Part shown: positions 1 through 8,904 of the stretch, one piece after another
Layout of the letters: each line of letters starts with the position of its first letter
How positions within the stretch are numbered: position 1 is the stretch's first letter
NCBI GenBank assembly: GCA_025559845.1
Contig: CP048470.1
Span: 1,845,001-1,909,000, forward strand
Length of the DNA: 64,000 nt
Direction: 5' to 3'
DNA from: Agrobacterium tumefaciens
GTDB taxonomy: Bacteria; Pseudomonadota; Alphaproteobacteria; Rhizobiales; Rhizobiaceae
Position numbers and translations under genes: made by a program
Notes under the pieces: generated by a model
The model's database searches: none
Seen by the model: the letters and a program-made list of their open reading frames with translations, nothing else
What the model was told of the DNA's origin: nothing

Positions 1-341
1 TGCTCAATTTCGGCGGAGCGGCTGCCGGACAGTTGACGAGCATCGGCTTCAGCAATGGTGCCTTCATTTCCGGGGACGAACTGATCTGTGAAAACGGCGT
101 GATTGTCGTCGACTTCTTCAAGGGTGTTTCGGTTGGACAAGGCAATAAATGGCGCATGCTGGAAAACGCTCTGGAAGAAAATGGCGGCGCCAGAGCTCTG
201 GTTCGTCAATGGGAAGATTTTTTGGGCGCTGTGAAAGATAGAAAGATGCTGTCAGTTACCGGACAGGATGGCCTGCATGTTGTTGCCTGCATAGAGGCCG
301 CTTTCGTCGCGTCGAGAGAACGAAGGGAAGTCGTGATTTAG
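1..341 (+). CDS. Gfo/Idh/MocA family oxidoreductase, C-terminal part
   Basis: The reading frame is open from the first base and ends with TAG at 339-341, so only the last ~112 residues of a longer protein are here. The visible part has the beta-sheet-rich C-terminal domain of the Gfo/Idh/MocA NAD(P)-dependent dehydrogenases and ends with the usual helix, GLHVVACIEAAFVASRER, followed by a short strand. In this family the missing N-terminal half holds the Rossmann fold and the EKP catalytic motif. Substrates are typically sugars, inositols or their acids. The substrate cannot be told here. It converges on the gluconolactonase-like gene on the other strand. Confidence 0.8.
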   Translation, partial: LNFGGAAAGQLTSIGFSNGAFISGDELICENGVIVVDFFKGVSVGQGNKWRMLENALEENGGARALVRQWEDFLGAVKDRKMLSVTGQDGLHVVACIEAAFVASRERREVVI

Positions 342-372
342 TTCAGGCTTTCTGTCGGTGCCGTGTCGATAA

Positions 373-413
373 ATGAGAAGGGTCGATCCCTTGCGAGGAC
401 CGGCCCTTCTCAT
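373..413. terminator. Hairpin between convergent genes
   Basis: ATGAGAAGGG (373-382) pairs perfectly with CCCTTCTCAT (404-413), and three further inner pairs are possible. It fills the 92-bp gap between two convergent stop codons. There is no clear T run on either side, so it may act with Rho or only weakly. Confidence 0.55.
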
Positions 414-433
414 TCTATCCGGCAGACGTGCTC

Positions 434-1477
434 TCAGACAGCGCCGCGGGTCTCGACGTAGAGTGCATAGACCGAGTGGCTGCTCGCCATGTAAAGACGG
501 TTCTTCTTTGCACCGCCAAAGACGAGGTTCGGGCAACGTTCCGGCAGCTTGATGAAGCCGATCGCCTTACCTTCAGGGTTGAATACCTTGACGCCATCAA
601 GGTCTTCCGGCTTTGCATCGGGCGCACCATTGGTTCCCCAGCCGCACCAGATGTTGCCATCGATATCGACCTTGATGCCATCAAGGCCGCCATTGTCATC
701 AGCCGTAACCAGAGCCGTCTTGTTTGACAGTTCCACGCCATCCTTGCTCACGTCATAAGACCATATGATGCGATGCGGAGCTGCACGGCCTTCGACGATG
801 TAGAGCTTCTTTTCGTCGGGCGAAAACGCCAGGCCGTTGGGGCCTTTCAACTGATCGGTGACGAGATCCAGTTTGCCTTCCGGCGAAATGCGATAAACGG
901 AATGTGGCAGCTCCGGCGTCGCCTTTTCGCCTTCCCATTCGCCACCGATGCCAAAGGGTGGATCGGTGAACCAAAGCGAACCGTCCGATTTGCAAATGAT
1001 GTCATTCGGTGAATTCAGCTTCTTGCCGTTGAAGTTGTCGGCCAGCACAGTGATGGAACCATCGTATTCCGTGCGCGTCACGCGACGTGTCAGATGCTCG
1101 CAGGACACGAGGCGACCCTGCTTGTCGCGGGTATGACCATTGGTGTAGTTGGCGTTATCGCGGAACACGCTCCAGGTCTCGTTGGCCTCATCATATTTCA
1201 TGATGCGGTTGTTGGGGATGTCGCTGACGAGCAGATAGCGACCATCGCCGAACCAGACCGGTCCTTCCAGCCAGCGTGCGCCTGTTGCAACTTGCTCCAG
1301 GGTGCTGGAGCTGATGCGGTATTTTGCAAAGCTCGGATCAAGGATCTGGACCGCAGGGTCCGGGTAACGTGCGTTCGGTTGGAACGGCATCGCCTGTGCA
1401 GAGGCAAGCTTTGTTGTAACGCCTGTTGCCACGGCGGCAGCAGACAGCGCGAAAATATTGCGGCGTGTAAAATCCAC
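434..1477 (-). CDS. SMP-30/gluconolactonase family protein, exported
   Basis: 347 aa. The N-terminus (RR at residues 5-6, hydrophobic stretch, ASA-QA at about 27) looks like a Tat-type signal peptide, so the enzyme probably acts in the periplasm. The rest is an SMP-30/gluconolactonase six-bladed propeller. The family's metal ligands are recognisable: Glu71 (EGPVW), Asn158 (SPND), Asn214 (GPNG) and Asp266 (GLDG). Family members hydrolyse aldonolactones to aldonic acids using a divalent metal. With the neighbouring dehydrogenase and the sugar-acid genes downstream, it probably opens a lactone made by periplasmic or extracytoplasmic sugar oxidation. The exact lactone is unknown. Confidence 0.85.
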   Translation of the reverse strand: MDFTRRNIFALSAAAVATGVTTKLASAQAMPFQPNARYPDPAVQILDPSFAKYRISSSTLEQVATGARWLEGPVWFGDGRYLLVSDIPNNRIMKYDEANETWSVFRDNANYTNGHTRDKQGRLVSCEHLTRRVTRTEYDGSITVLADNFNGKKLNSPNDIICKSDGSLWFTDPPFGIGGEWEGEKATPELPHSVYRISPEGKLDLVTDQLKGPNGLAFSPDEKKLYIVEGRAAPHRIIWSYDVSKDGVELSNKTALVTADDNGGLDGIKVDIDGNIWCGWGTNGAPDAKPEDLDGVKVFNPEGKAIGFIKLPERCPNLVFGGAKKNRLYMASSHSVYALYVETRGAV

Positions 1478-1869
1478 GGAAAAGTGCCCTTCAAGATGAT
1501 TTTGATGTCATATCAATCTGCCCGCATAGGGGGAGCCTAGAGCATGGCCCGGGCGGGAATTAACGGCAGTCCATTGTGCGCCGCAACATGACGTGGGCGT
1601 TGACCTCTAGCCATAGTTAAGCAGTTCGGAACGTTGCATTACAAGATTTTGTAAGAGGTTGATATTTTTCGAAAAGGCCATGTTGCATCGCAATAAAAGT
1701 AAGATTTTCTTATCACAATTCTCCTAGCGTTCGAGCCAGGACATATCGATCGATCCCGGTCCCTCGCGCGCATGATGTGCGCCGCCTGCTGCGGCGGTTC
1801 CTGCATTCCTTTCCCGCCTGACGTGTTGCAAAGCGTGCCGTCTCTTCAGCGCCGCTCTGAGGTTTTTCG
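1478..1869. other. Intergenic region with two short inverted repeats
   Basis: 392 bp between the divergent gluconolactonase and chemoreceptor genes, with no convincing ORF. Two dyads are visible: TTACAA-N4-TTGTAA at 1639-1654 and TAAGA-N3-TCTTA at 1700-1712. Both sit in an AT-rich part (about 1620-1730), the likely location of the divergent promoters. No regulator can be assigned. Confidence 0.4.
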
Positions 1870-3792
1870 ATGCTGCAAAATTTAAAGATCAAGACCAAGT
1901 TTCTGATGACAATCGCCATTCTCGGCGTGATTTCGCTTGCTGGGCTGCTGTATGTTACGCACAGTTTCAGTGCTGCAAATCAGGCATATGGCAACTTCCT
2001 GCAAAATGAGAGCAATGCCGCGACCTTCGGTCCGCGTGGTGCCGCAGGCATGTGGACAGCGACGACGTGGCTTAGCCGTGCGTTGGCGCAGGACCCGGCA
2101 TCACCCGCATTCAAGGATCTTTCCGCCCGTTTCACCAAGGAAATTGCCGGAGCCCGCGACCGGCTCGCGCAAATTCCCGGGATCGTTCCAAGCCGCAAGG
2201 CGGCAATCGATGAACTGATCGCCGGTGCCGATGGTCTGAAGGCCATTGGGGAAAGCCTTCTTGCAGCGCACACGGCAGGCGATGAAGTCAAGGTTGCGGA
2301 TCTCTCAAGCAAGCTTGACCAGGCAATCGTCGATCTCTCCCCGAAATTTGGCGCCAACAACGGCGCCATGGCAGAAATCCTTAATAGCGGTGCAAAGCGG
2401 CTTTCTGACGAGGTGTCCACCACGATCCTCTATGCGATCGTTGGCATGCTCCTCGGCATTGGTCTTGCGGTCGTTCTGGCAATGGCGATTGCCCACAAGG
2501 GTATTACGGCGCCGATGGCGCGCCTGCGTGAACGCATGGTGTCTCTTGCCGCCGGCGAAACGGATGCTGAGGTAGTCGGCCTTGATCGCAAGGATGAAAT
2601 CGGTCAGATGGCCGAAGCTGTCGCGATCTTCCGCACCAACGCCCTTGAGCGCAGCCGCCTCGAGCGCGAAGCCGAAGACAACCGCAGCCTTTCCGAGCGC
2701 GAGCGCATCGAGCGCGAACAGCAGCGCGCCCGTGAAGCATCGGAAGTGAAATTCGCTGTCGAAAGCCTTGCGGAAGGCCTGAGCAATCTGTCTGACGGCA
2801 ATGTCGTCTACCGTATCGAGAAGCCGTTTACCGCCGTTCTCGATGGCGTCCGCAACGACTTCAACGCGTCGGCCAGCAAACTTCAGCGGGCGCTGGAGCA
2901 GGTTGCCGAAAATGCACGCAGCATCGAGGCCGGTTCGTCTGAAATCCGATCCGCTGCCGATGATCTTGCCAAACGGACCGAACAGCAGGCCGCGTCTGTC
3001 GAAGAGACTGCCGCTGCACTCGAAGAAATCACAACGACAGTCAAGGACGCGGCTCGCCGCGCCCATGAGGCAGGCGTGCTCGTCACGCGCACCCGCGCCG
3101 GTGCCGAGAAATCCGGCGAGGTCGTCCAGAATGCCGTCAAGGCAATGGAGCAGATCGAGAAGTCGTCGGGTGAGATCAGCAACATCATCGGTGTCATCGA
3201 CGATATCGCCTTCCAGACCAACCTTCTTGCTCTCAATGCCGGCGTTGAAGCCGCTCGCGCCGGTGATGCTGGAAAGGGCTTTGCCGTGGTTGCTCAGGAG
3301 GTTCGTGAGCTTGCCCAGCGTTCCGCCAATGCTGCGAAGGAAATCAAGGCACTGATCAACAATTCGAACCAGCAGGTCCAGAGTGGGGTGGAACTGGTCG
3401 GAGCAACCGGTGTGGCGCTAGAAAGCATTGTTGCCGAGGTGCAGGAGATCAACCGTCACGTGAACGCAATCGTAGAATCGGCTCAGGAACAGTCGTCTGG
3501 CCTGCAGCAGATTAACACGGCCGTCAATGCGATGGATCAGGACACGCAGAAGAACGCTGCCATGGTGGAGGAATCCACGGCCGCAAGCCACGGCCTGGCA
3601 CGCGATGCCGCTGCGCTGAACGCTCTGCTGTCGCAGTTCAAGCTCTCGACCCGTCCTCAATATGCGGTACGTCCGGCAGGTCAGCAGGATGCACCGGCAA
3701 CCTCTCCAGCCCGTAGTCTCGCGCGCAAGGTTGCATCTGCCTTCTCGGGCAACGCCGCGCTCGACACGTCAAACGATTGGCAGGAATTCTAA
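1870..3792 (+). CDS. Methyl-accepting chemotaxis protein
   Basis: 640 aa. TM1 is at about residues 10-30 and TM2 at about 187-207. Between them lies a periplasmic sensor of about 155 residues whose ligand cannot be predicted. A HAMP domain follows TM2, then a charged helix and a second HAMP-like unit (about 290-345). The signalling domain has its conserved tip at about 438-480 ([20 protein letters not shown]). The last residues, DWQEF, resemble the CheR/CheB-tethering pentapeptide of high-abundance receptors. The start is supported by TGAGG seven bases upstream. The gene stands alone, followed by a strong terminator, with no other chemotaxis gene nearby. It presumably reports one of the solutes handled by the flanking uptake systems (inference). 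Confidence 0.95.
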   Translation: MLQNLKIKTKFLMTIAILGVISLAGLLYVTHSFSAANQAYGNFLQNESNAATFGPRGAAGMWTATTWLSRALAQDPASPAFKDLSARFTKEIAGARDRLAQIPGIVPSRKAAIDELIAGADGLKAIGESLLAAHTAGDEVKVADLSSKLDQAIVDLSPKFGANNGAMAEILNSGAKRLSDEVSTTILYAIVGMLLGIGLAVVLAMAIAHKGITAPMARLRERMVSLAAGETDAEVVGLDRKDEIGQMAEAVAIFRTNALERSRLEREAEDNRSLSERERIEREQQRAREASEVKFAVESLAEGLSNLSDGNVVYRIEKPFTAVLDGVRNDFNASASKLQRALEQVAENARSIEAGSSEIRSAADDLAKRTEQQAASVEETAAALEEITTTVKDAARRAHEAGVLVTRTRAGAEKSGEVVQNAVKAMEQIEKSSGEISNIIGVIDDIAFQTNLLALNAGVEAARAGDAGKGFAVVAQEVRELAQRSANAAKEIKALINNSNQQVQSGVELVGATGVALESIVAEVQEINRHVNAIVESAQEQSSGLQQINTAVNAMDQDTQKNAAMVEESTAASHGLARDAAALNALLSQFKLSTRPQYAVRPAGQQDAPATSPARSLARKVASAFSGNAALDTSNDWQEF

Positions 3793-3836
3793 GCGGACCA
3801 ATCGGGCGAATAAGCTACTGCAGATCAAAAAATGCA

Positions 3837-3865
3837 CGCCGCGACCAGCAGGTCGCGGCGTTTTT
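3837..3865. terminator. Rho-independent terminator of the chemoreceptor gene
   Basis: CGCCGCGACC (3837-3846), loop AGCA, GGTCGCGGCG (3851-3860), then TTTTT. A run of six A's just upstream (3828-3833) makes it usable from the opposite strand too, where the LysR gene ends. Confidence 0.92.
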
Positions 3866-3883
3866 CGATTGCGGAACTGAAGC

Positions 3884-4783
3884 CTATGGATGCCGGCCGG
3901 GGTCAATCTGAGATGCGATGATGTCACGTATTTCCGGTAGCAAGGGATTGCGATTGTCTGGGCTCCAGATGGCGTGAAGCTCTGCCGTGCATTCCTCCCG
4001 CATGTCCATCGCGCGAAAGACAACATTGTCAAAGCAGGCGTTCTGAGTGCCTGCGGGCACCACCGCCAGGCCGATCCCGGCACTGACAAGTGAGAGAATG
4101 GCCTGTGAGTGGGTCATGCTTTGAACGATGCGGGGTGTGACAGCATTTTCCGTCATCACCTTGTTCAGCTTCTCATGCAGATATCGCGCGGCCGGCGAAA
4201 ACATGATGAAAGCTTCTCCACTCAGGGATGTCAGTGAAGGCCGCCGTTTGCTTGCAAGCGGATGCGAGCGCGGGATGGCCAGCATCATGGGCTCTCGCTC
4301 GACACACAGGCTCTGGAGATGATGGTTGCCGCTGAGTGGGCGCGAAAGCCCAAGATCGACCTCACCAGAATTGATGGATTGAAGCTGCTCGGCCGTTTCC
4401 ATTTGCACCAGTTCAAGATCGATATGGGGGGCTGCGGCACGGGCGTGAGCAATGAAGCGTGGGAGAAAGCTGTAAGTGGTAGCGCCCACAAAGGCGATTT
4501 TTACCGTACCGACGTTGCCGCGCGCGATCCTTCTTGTTGCCGTTATCGCCGAGTTGCCGAGCTCAAGAAGTTTCTGTGCCTCAATCAGAAATGCCATGCC
4601 GGCAGGCGTCAGGACCACGCGTCTGCTGCTTCTTTCAAAAAGAGTGACGTCAAGCTGCTGCTCAAGCAGCTTGATTTGCCGGCTGAGTGGCGGCTGTGTG
4701 ATGTTCAAGCGTTTTGCCGCACGGCTGAAATTCAGTTCCGTTGCAACGACGACAAATGAGCGAACCTGTGTCAAATCCAGCAT
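3884..4783 (-). CDS. LysR family transcriptional regulator
   Basis: 299 aa, the usual LysR length. The winged HTH lies at about residues 1-60 (FVVVATELNFSRAAKRLNIT, then QPPLSRQIKLLEQ). The rest is a periplasmic-binding-protein-like effector domain. It is transcribed away from the talarate/galactarate dehydratase gene, and a T-N11-A dyad lies between the two, overlapping its own start codon. By family rule it probably activates the dehydratase in response to its substrate and represses itself. The effector is inferred only from the neighbour. Confidence 0.9.
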   Translation of the reverse strand: MLDLTQVRSFVVVATELNFSRAAKRLNITQPPLSRQIKLLEQQLDVTLFERSSRRVVLTPAGMAFLIEAQKLLELGNSAITATRRIARGNVGTVKIAFVGATTYSFLPRFIAHARAAAPHIDLELVQMETAEQLQSINSGEVDLGLSRPLSGNHHLQSLCVEREPMMLAIPRSHPLASKRRPSLTSLSGEAFIMFSPAARYLHEKLNKVMTENAVTPRIVQSMTHSQAILSLVSAGIGLAVVPAGTQNACFDNVVFRAMDMREECTAELHAIWSPDNRNPLLPEIRDIIASQIDPGRHP

Positions 4784-4804
4784 CTATTCAAATCCGGTAT
4801 AGAT
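4782..4804. promoter_or_regulatory. Candidate LysR box
   Basis: ATCTAT (4782-4787), 11 bases, ATAGAT (4799-4804): a perfect dyad of the T-N11-A form bound by LysR-type regulators. It covers the first bases of the LysR gene itself and lies 92 bp before the dehydratase start, fitting autorepression and activation from one site. Confidence 0.65.
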
Positions 4805-4896
4805 ATCAAACAATAAACAACTTGGACTTAAATTGATCGCGGCGCTATCAGTCAAGGCAAGAGATCCCCGAGTGGGTAGCGAAGCGAGGTGATGAC

Positions 4897-6069
4897 ATGG
4901 ATACGCAGTCGGCAAAGACAAACCATCTGCAGCAAAGCGTCGGCAGCGACAGTATTGCCTGGATCAGGCTGTCATCGATCTTCCTGCCTTTGAAAACACC
5001 GATCAGTGATGCCAAGGTTCTGACCGGCAGGCAAAAACCTCTGACCGAGGTGGCTTTTCTCTTTGCGGAGATTGAAACGAAGCAGGGGCATAGCGGGATC
5101 GGTTTCAGCTATTCCAAACGTGCCGGCGGGCCCGGACAATATGAACATGCAAAGGAAATCGCCAACGTCCTGATTGGTGAAGATCCTAACGATATTGGCA
5201 AGCTCTGGAACAAGCTATGTTGGGCAGGCGCTTCGGTTGGGCGTAGCGGCCTGGCCGTGCAGGCGATTGCGGCATTCGACGTGGCACTGTGGGATTTGAA
5301 GGCGAAGCGTGCCGGTCTGCCATTGGCAAAATTGCTGGGCGCGCATCGCGACTCCGTCCGATGCTACAACACCTCCGGCGGTTTTCTATCGTCGCCGATC
5401 GAGGAAGTGCTGGAGAATGTCGAGCACTCCATTGCCGCCGGCATCGGCGGCATAAAGATCAAGGTTGGTCAGCCGGATATGAGCGTTGACCTGAAGCGCG
5501 TCGCGGCGGTTCATGAGCGCATTGGCGGGCGGGCAGCGATGATGGTCGATGCCAACCAGCAATGGGATCGTCCCAGCGCCATGCGTTTCGGACGGCTCAT
5601 GGAGCCTTATAACCTCACATGGATCGAGGAGCCGCTCGATGCCTATGACGTCGAAGGTCATGCGGCACTTGCAGCGCAGCTCGATACGCCGATTGCCACC
5701 GGCGAAATGCTGGCGAGTGTGCTGGAGCACATCTCGCTGATCCAGAACAATGCCGTGGACTTCATTCAGCCGGACGCACCGCGCGTCGGCGGTATTACGC
5801 AGTTCCTCAAGATATGTGCATTGGCGGAGGCTAAAAAACTGCAGCTCGCCCCCCATTTTGCGATGGAAATTCATCTCCATCTGGCAGCGGCTTACGAGCT
5901 CGAGCCGTGGGTGGAGCACTTTGACTGGCTCGATCCGCTGTTCAATGAGCGGCTGGAGATCCAAGGGGGGCGAATGCTGGTCCCAAATCGTCCAGGTCTG
6001 GGCATTACTTTGTCGGAGCAGGCTGCACATTGGACACGGGCGACGGCCGAATTTGGCGTCCGGCCGTAA
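4897..6069 (+). CDS. L-talarate/galactarate dehydratase (enolase superfamily)
   Basis: 390 aa, of the mandelate racemase/muconate-lactonizing branch of the enolase superfamily. All catalytic and metal residues of the characterised TalrD/GalrD enzymes are visible: the KxK pair Lys187/Lys189 (GIKIKVG), metal ligands Asp218/Asn220 (VDANQQW), Glu244 (WIEEP) and Glu270 (ATGEM), and His320 (APHF). The C-terminal MEIHLHLAAAY and WVEHFDWL also match this group. Expected reaction: dehydration of L-talarate or galactarate to 2-keto-3-deoxy-hexarate in the cytoplasm. Galactarate is an oxidation product of plant pectin sugars. No dedicated downstream lyase for the product is adjacent; the DapA-like protein at 40.7 kb is one candidate. 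Confidence 0.88.
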   Translation: MDTQSAKTNHLQQSVGSDSIAWIRLSSIFLPLKTPISDAKVLTGRQKPLTEVAFLFAEIETKQGHSGIGFSYSKRAGGPGQYEHAKEIANVLIGEDPNDIGKLWNKLCWAGASVGRSGLAVQAIAAFDVALWDLKAKRAGLPLAKLLGAHRDSVRCYNTSGGFLSSPIEEVLENVEHSIAAGIGGIKIKVGQPDMSVDLKRVAAVHERIGGRAAMMVDANQQWDRPSAMRFGRLMEPYNLTWIEEPLDAYDVEGHAALAAQLDTPIATGEMLASVLEHISLIQNNAVDFIQPDAPRVGGITQFLKICALAEAKKLQLAPHFAMEIHLHLAAAYELEPWVEHFDWLDPLFNERLEIQGGRMLVPNRPGLGITLSEQAAHWTRATAEFGVRP

Positions 6070-6080
6070 AGTCGTTCCTG

Positions 6081-7106
6081 TCAGGCCGTTCCGCGCGCAA
6101 CGATGTGGAAGTCGATGTTGATCATCGCTTCCACGGTCTCGTCACCGTCAATCTTGCGCAGGATGGATCTCGCGGCTTTCGTGCCAATATCGCGGCGATC
6201 GATCCGTACAGTCGTGAGCGGTGGATGGGTGTAAGGCGCAAAGTCGAAATCGCCGAAACCGATGATAGCCAAGTCATCCGGCATTCGGCAGCCGCGTGCA
6301 TGAGCTTCAGCCAGCGCACCATGGGCCACGACGTCGGACGAGCAGAACACGCCGAGTGAGCCTTCACCACGATCAAGAAGCTGCGCCATTGCGATGCGCC
6401 CGTCCCGGAACGTGGAGGGCGAGTTCATCTCCAGAGCCGGCAACTCGACATCTGCAATCCCCTTCAGACGATTAACAAAACCATCCCGACGTTGCACAGC
6501 GCGTGGATCGTTCGCGCCAACCTGCGCATAGCGATCGTAACCCCTGATCAAAAGATGTTCGGCGACCAGCGCCCCAACGGCGGAATGCGAGAAACCAACG
6601 GCTGTGTCGAGCGGTGAGGGTGTGGAATCCCATATCTCGACGATTGGCAGCCCCGCACCGGTCAACATGGCACGGGTTTCTTTCATGTGGGTGATGCCTG
6701 TCAGGATGATGCCGTCCGGGCGCCGCGCGAGAATTGCACGTGTCAGTTCCAGTTCGCGGCCTGGATCGTAACCGGAGAGCCCGAGCAAAAGCTGGTAACC
6801 GGCAGATACCAGCTCGGCATTGAGGCCTTCGATGGTCTCGGCAAATATGGTGCTTGCGACAGAAGGAACGACGGCCGCGATCAGGCGCGTTCTTCTGGAG
6901 GCGAGGCCGCCAGCCAGCAGATTGGGCACATAGCCTGTTTTGGCGATCACGCGTTCGATTGCTTCCAACGTGCGAGGTTTGACCAAGGCAGGGGTGTTGA
7001 TGGCGCGAGATACTGTGACCGGAGAGACGCCCGCCAGCTTGGCGATATCGGCAAGCGTCACCGGGCCGGTTGCCGAGGCATATTTGTTCCTGTCGTGTTC
7101 GGACAT
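6081..7106 (-). CDS. LacI family transcriptional regulator
   Basis: About 341 aa from the ATG at 7106, chosen because GGAG lies eight bases before it; an in-frame ATG at 7124 would add six residues. The HTH lies at about residues 16-40 (TLADIAKLAGVSPVTVSRAI), followed by a periplasmic-binding-protein-like effector domain of the gluconate-repressor GntR type. The gene diverges from the tctCBA/dehydratase operon. TGAAAGCG half-sites occur both upstream of its own start and upstream of tctC. It is the probable repressor of that operon, with a sugar acid as inducer (inferred from the operon's enzymes). Confidence 0.88.
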   Translation of the reverse strand: MSEHDRNKYASATGPVTLADIAKLAGVSPVTVSRAINTPALVKPRTLEAIERVIAKTGYVPNLLAGGLASRRTRLIAAVVPSVASTIFAETIEGLNAELVSAGYQLLLGLSGYDPGRELELTRAILARRPDGIILTGITHMKETRAMLTGAGLPIVEIWDSTPSPLDTAVGFSHSAVGALVAEHLLIRGYDRYAQVGANDPRAVQRRDGFVNRLKGIADVELPALEMNSPSTFRDGRIAMAQLLDRGEGSLGVFCSSDVVAHGALAEAHARGCRMPDDLAIIGFGDFDFAPYTHPPLTTVRIDRRDIGTKAARSILRKIDGDETVEAMINIDFHIVARGTA

Positions 7107-7127
7107 TGTCATTACTCCTGTCATAAA

Positions 7128-7142
7128 TGATTTACGCTTTCA
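7128..7142. promoter_or_regulatory. Candidate LacI operator, regulator side
   Basis: On the minus strand this reads TGAAAGCGTAAATCA: a conserved TGAAAGCG half-site with a degenerate second half, 22 bp before the LacI start codon. It shares the half-site with the better palindrome at 7261-7274. Confidence 0.4.
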
Positions 7143-7260
7143 TTTTTGTATCAATCAAGAGGCGGTCGGAAAAAAATCGTCTATTACATCTCAAGATATT
7201 GAATCTTATGAATTTAAAAAATTGAGCGAATGCTTGCAGACCCGTTTTTTGACGATACAA

Positions 7261-7274
7261 TGAAAGCGCTTCCA
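7261..7274. promoter_or_regulatory. Candidate LacI operator, transporter side
   Basis: TGAAAGCGCTTCCA, an imperfect palindrome centred on AGCGCT, which is the classic LacI-family form. It is 74 bp before the tctC start, where it could block the promoter of the tct operon. Confidence 0.6.
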
Positions 7275-7347
7275 TTTCTTCGTTAGGAGGGTTTCGGAGA
7301 ATGGATCGTTATCACTGGCAGGAGGCCAGAAAAGTGGAGGAAATAAC

Positions 7348-8328
7348 ATGAACCTCAAGCGTTTCATGACGCTCGCTGCGGCGACGGCCGCACTATGTAC
7401 CGTCGCTCTGCAGGCAAGCCATGCTGACGAATACCCGACCAAGACGGTAACGGTGATCGTTCCTTTCGCCGCAGGTGGCAACACAGACACGTTCGGTCGC
7501 CTCGTTGCGGAGGAGCTGGACAAGAGGCTGGGGCAGCGCTTCATCGTTGAAAACAAACCGGGCGCAGGTGGCAACATCGGTCTCGGTGACCTCGCGCGCT
7601 CCAAGCCGGATGGTTACACGATTGGTATGGGAACGGTCAGTTCCAACGCCATCAACCAGACGCTCTACAAGACGCTGCCTTACGACAAGGAAAAAGGCTT
7701 TGCGCCGATCTCCCTGATTGCCAGCCTGCCAAACGTTCTTGTGGTCAACCCGGACAAGATCAAAGCCAATTCGGTAGAAGAGCTGGTTGCATTCCTGAAG
7801 ACGGAGCCAGGCAAACACACCTACGCGTCTTCAGGGGTCGGTACATCCATTCATCTTGCCGGCGAGCTTCTTGCGACCAAGGCCGACATCAAGATCACCC
7901 ACGTGCCCTATAAGGGCAGTAGCCAGGCTATACTCGATGTTGTTGGCGGGCATGTCGATATGATGTTCGACAATATCCCGACAGCGGCGCAGCAGGTGAA
8001 GGCAGGAAAGGTCAAGGCGCTTGCCGTGACAAGCCTCGAAAAAGCAGACCTTCTGCCGGACGTGCCTACGATGGCAAGTGTCATCCCTGGCTTCGAGGCG
8101 ACCTCGTGGCATGGACTGTTTGCACCTCCAGGCACGCCCCCTGAAATCGTCGAAAAGCTTAGCAAGGAAGTGCAGGCCATCATTGCCGATCCCGCGATGA
8201 AGTCGAAACTGGAAGCGATGGGTGTAACGCCGGTCGGCAATAGCTCCGCTGAGTTCCAGGCGTTCATCGACAAGGAAACGGCCAAGTGGGCCGAGGTCAT
8301 CAAAGCCGCCAACGTGCCGCTGCAGTGA
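7348..8328 (+). CDS. Tripartite tricarboxylate transporter substrate-binding protein (TctC/Bug)
   Basis: 326 aa. A Sec signal peptide runs to about residue 26 (cleavage after SHA, mature DEYPTKTV). The mature protein has the TctC/Bug hallmarks: VTVIVPFAAGGNTDTFGR at the start, ENKPGAGGNIG, and VPYKGSSQAILDVVGGHVD. It captures a carboxylate in the periplasm and delivers it to TctAB. Given the co-transcribed aldonate dehydratase, the ligand is more likely a sugar acid than citrate (inference). The gene is followed by a strong hairpin that probably raises its expression over tctB and tctA. Confidence 0.93.
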   Translation: MNLKRFMTLAAATAALCTVALQASHADEYPTKTVTVIVPFAAGGNTDTFGRLVAEELDKRLGQRFIVENKPGAGGNIGLGDLARSKPDGYTIGMGTVSSNAINQTLYKTLPYDKEKGFAPISLIASLPNVLVVNPDKIKANSVEELVAFLKTEPGKHTYASSGVGTSIHLAGELLATKADIKITHVPYKGSSQAILDVVGGHVDMMFDNIPTAAQQVKAGKVKALAVTSLEKADLLPDVPTMASVIPGFEATSWHGLFAPPGTPPEIVEKLSKEVQAIIADPAMKSKLEAMGVTPVGNSSAEFQAFIDKETAKWAEVIKAANVPLQ

Positions 8329-8335
8329 GACCATC

Positions 8336-8365
8336 TGCCGGCCGGATTTTCCGGCCGGCACATTT
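8336..8365 (+). terminator. Attenuator hairpin after tctC
   Basis: TGCCGGCCGG (8336-8345), loop ATTTT, CCGGCCGGCA (8351-8360), then CATTTTT. It has the form of a terminator but lies inside the operon, before tctB. It probably ends part of the transcripts and protects the tctC message. Confidence 0.8.
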
Positions 8366-8386
8366 TTCACACGCGAGTATCATGCC

Positions 8387-8866
8387 ATGCTTAAAATAAG
8401 GAACGGCCGCGACTTTCTCGGCGGCGTTACGATGATCTGTGTCGGCCTGCTGTTCATCTGGTTCGGCAGAGAACTGCAAGTCGGCAATTCCTTTCAGATG
8501 GGACCGGGTTATTTCCCGATCATGCTGAGCCTGCTTTTGATCGTGATCGGCAGCCTGATCGTCTGTCAGTCGATCATGGTCGATGCGGGAGACGATGAAC
8601 CGGAAGCGTGGAACTGGAAAGCCTATTTCTGCGTGATCCTGGCACCTGTCGGATTTGGTCTGGTGCTCTCCGGGCTTGGTCTGGCGCCCACCATGTTTCT
8701 CCTGATTGCAGGCGTCGCCACCGCTAGCCGTTATGCAAAATGGCGTCACTCCATCCTGCTCGGTCTGTTCATGGCTGCTGCCTCGGTCATTCTGTTTACC
8801 AAGCTCCTGTCGCTCCCTGTCAGTGCATTCGGACCTTGGGTGCCCTTCGTCGGCGACTTCTTCTAA
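8387..8866 (+). CDS. Tripartite tricarboxylate transporter TctB-type small membrane subunit
   Basis: 159 aa with four predicted membrane segments (about residues 11-29, 41-63, 80-103, 120-150), the usual size and topology of TctB. It begins with a short basic stretch, then FLGGVTMICVGLLFIWFG, as in the family. TctB pairs with the large TctA subunit to form the sodium- or proton-driven carboxylate symporter. It lies between tctC and tctA. Confidence 0.9.
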   Translation: MLKIRNGRDFLGGVTMICVGLLFIWFGRELQVGNSFQMGPGYFPIMLSLLLIVIGSLIVCQSIMVDAGDDEPEAWNWKAYFCVILAPVGFGLVLSGLGLAPTMFLLIAGVATASRYAKWRHSILLGLFMAAASVILFTKLLSLPVSAFGPWVPFVGDFF

Positions 8867-8904
8867 CGCTCGCCTGCCAGCCGCGAAACCGGATTGGACA
8901 ATTT

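Noticed and set aside
2305..3066. 253-codon minus-strand frame opposite the chemoreceptor
   Set aside because: Lies within the chemoreceptor signalling region, whose plus-strand translation is unmistakable.
8740..8904. Upstream extension of the TctA frame overlapping tctB
   Set aside because: The extra residues are Cys/Arg-rich and unlike TctA; the ATG at 8905 gives a normal N-terminus.
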